64,000 nt of DNA from Bacillota bacterium. GTDB lineage: Bacteria > Bacillota > Clostridia > Acetivibrionales > DSM-1351. A program made the position numbers and the translations under genes. The notes beneath the pieces were generated by a model. It searched no databases. It was not told the DNA's origin and was given only the letters and a program-made list of their open reading frames with translations. Numbering within the stretch: position 1 is the first letter of the stretch; every line of letters begins with the position of its first letter. Where the stretch lies: positions 62,001 to 126,000 of the forward strand of contig JAEWOH010000070.1 of NCBI GenBank assembly GCA_023460955.1. The letters are read 5' to 3'. Shown here piece after piece: positions 63,501 to 64,000 of the stretch.

Positions 63501-64000
63501 TGAAGAAAAAACAGGCTGACAGCGAGACCATCGACCTGAGCACTAACGGTTATCGGTTTGACTTCTATGTCATGGGTACCCTGGGAATTCGTGCCGGTGT
63601 CCGAGCCAAAGCGTTGGTAGGTTTGTTCTCAACAAAATTGGATGGGATCGGGTTACAGATAGAAGCAGGCGCTTATGCCCGATTATGGGGCTACTTCTAC
63701 TACTCTCTCACAAACTATAAAATAAACGGCGTATGGGTTAAGACCAGCAGCTCCTCCGGAGCACTGTTGGTGGAGATTGGTGCGTATCTCGATGTAAAAT
63801 TTGTGGCCGAGGTTTTGAACGGCAAATACTCCTACGCTCCTACCATATTTGCCAAAGAGTGGCCCTTATGGTCGGCAGGCCAACGGGAAAATGTCTATGA
63901 CTTCGCCTATGTGAAGGCTCCTGTCTATACTATCCAGAATGTAACCACTTATACTCTCCCAACCACGGTATTTGATATGAAGTGGATGGATCTGAAAAGC
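60533..64000 (+). CDS. Large SLH surface protein, incomplete at window edge
   Basis: The frame is open from ATG 60533 (RBS GGGAG) to the last base, giving at least 1156 residues. Signal peptide 1-25; three N-terminal SLH repeats (about 44-95, 107-160, 168-222); a Lys/Asp/Pro linker and a Gly/Ser hinge (about 255-270); an InlB B-repeat-like module (about 273-337, ending MTLYAKF); then long beta-rich regions without a recognised catalytic site. SLH anchoring is N-terminal, unlike the C-terminal anchors of the proteins at 2098 and 14239. Regulation by the divergent LytTR pair is likely. GC content is higher than in the left half of the window. Confidence 0.9.
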   Translation, partial: MKKRLVSLLLCLCMLVTMFPTSAYAGQGDSLNTTAQSTYEKTKNPFTDVKESDWFYSAVQYALENGIFSGTSATTFNPYGTMTRGMFVTVLGSMAGVDTENYRGASAFSDISANAYYAPFVAWAAKHGITSGVGDGKFGPNKLINRQQMAVFFVRYFETFGVKFETGANITTTPADIDKIADYAKDAVLKLWKNGLLTGDGVNFNPLGNASRAQAASLCMKADETVETWYKEPGVPKDKKSDIPKDKDEKPDVIPPSGGGSSGGSSGGNSTVYYELTLKAGEESTSKLYPAGTLLNTLPVPAQKGGTVFLGWYYDSTHSNMVASTDTLAKNMTLYAKFTDGVALTENGELNFVTKQDAAANFTITMKADSAPTSGKDFKFRNITDPSVTDGTDGVEQETLSVTGNADSFTVASATGSFTPGHTYQIELLNDAITFAGESEEIRYYNFIIQKEEVMNLELKDGIKYIAASALSETDRKNVLEYAGLYQAVTDAQGVTTYTANNGNGSFTYSGGGIMVGDTIAVYTGEKPDKRSVEDDGAVAYLEITRIDGTTCYYQTAKSEDVLFTPDLLPIDLDAGDGVTAGNTVATTGTGSITILTDKLDFSADKYADMGLSSETVVEPGDYLSFFNNGELGDTNATKQGYGEIISITTKDGSTIITYAVVGEETVLSAMELYSESELSDAEIEAAYDEQLIRETLESQLMSSGFIQEAGEYLANLAVQTDEVKELFGSNDNLTLKDYIITYGDGTPVSEEDLSLMGNIVNKEGGVKTSVSVSPRLSHFEGKKGIRAEVAVKYKFDIQKSGSNKKVEVELTAFFEQEVLFGFSVSGGAVWKWKWIFPYIADYRMTGNIDLGTYTGVGITATAKLAEEKEPWGMPWPKNANEAQASKKIFSLSESIKKQMEDIKSVFPEAEASSSGGLSEKYAAFMKDANDKWVDLFVVNLIDLRGGVDPLHILAYGIQVDFVVSANLNVAIGMTFQYENSKRHSFTLSLKKKQADSETIDLSTNGYRFDFYVMGTLGIRAGVRAKALVGLFSTKLDGIGLQIEAGAYARLWGYFYYSLTNYKINGVWVKTSSSSGALLVEIGAYLDVKFVAEVLNGKYSYAPTIFAKEWPLWSAGQRENVYDFAYVKAPVYTIQNVTTYTLPTTVFDMKWMDLKS

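Overview
The window looks like chromosome of an anaerobic, low-GC Gram-positive bacterium of class Clostridia, probably a plant-litter or cellulose degrader of the Ruminiclostridium/Lachnoclostridium kind. The grounds are AT-rich DNA with strong GGAGG-type ribosome sites, GTG and TTG starts, long S-layer-homology (SLH) surface proteins, LytTR regulators, a cell-surface CE1-type esterase with a CBM9-like module, iron-dependent alcohol dehydrogenase and no respiratory genes. No rRNA, tRNA, CRISPR array or intact transposon was found.

Layout. 0.3-1.8 kb: a chemoreceptor. 2.1-11.1 kb: a 2713-residue SLH surface protein convergent with a TetR repressor; matching inverted repeats lie in both promoters. 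11.1-12.0 kb: gene debris (a collapsed copy of the dioxygenase-pirin pair, an unknown C-terminus, an IS3-type end). 12.0-18.6 kb: a LytTR/GHKL two-component pair followed by a leucine-rich-repeat SLH protein. 19.0-20.8 kb: DODA-type dioxygenase and pirin. 21.0-23.2 kb: an ABC-F protein behind a leader with a small ORF and a terminator. 23.3-25.6 kb: a GC-rich two-gene insert flanked by gene fragments. 25.7-31.4 kb: a sulfur/redox block (rhodanese, CoA-disulfide reductase, thioredoxin, Crp-type regulator, tandem BFD-type protein, alcohol dehydrogenase). 31.7-37.1 kb: AraC regulator, surface esterase, autoregulated TetR with an EFR1-type ferredoxin. 37.4-43.8 kb: a phosphoglucose-isomerase paralogue, an SsuABC/TauABC-type importer and a two-component system. 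43.8-53.6 kb: LacI regulator divergent from an eight-gene sugar operon. 53.7-57.9 kb: acetyltransferases, AraC regulator, hydrolase and a truncated ECF sigma factor. 57.9-64 kb: a GC-richer LytTR/GHKL pair divergent from a LemA-like protein and a further SLH protein that runs off the window.

Two themes stand out. First, three of the four SLH proteins sit beside their own regulator, with a matching site in the promoter: inverted repeats for TetR, and direct repeats of 21-22 bp period next to the two LytTR pairs. Second, the LacI operon encodes deacetylase, NagB-type isomerase, PfkB kinase, class II aldolase and triose-phosphate isomerase, enough on paper to take an N-acetylhexosamine phosphate to triose phosphates. 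It also carries a LarA-type nickel-pincer racemase homologue and a TauE/SafE transporter that do not belong to that textbook route, and its NagB homologue lacks the usual catalytic aspartate. Its true substrate is the best candidate for undescribed biology here.

Smaller regulatory finds are two Crp-type palindromes placed identically (28 bp) upstream of the -10 boxes of the rhodanese and thioredoxin genes, next to a Crp-family gene; a perfect-consensus promoter with a palindromic TetR operator at 35.5 kb; and decayed genes that record past insertions and deletions.
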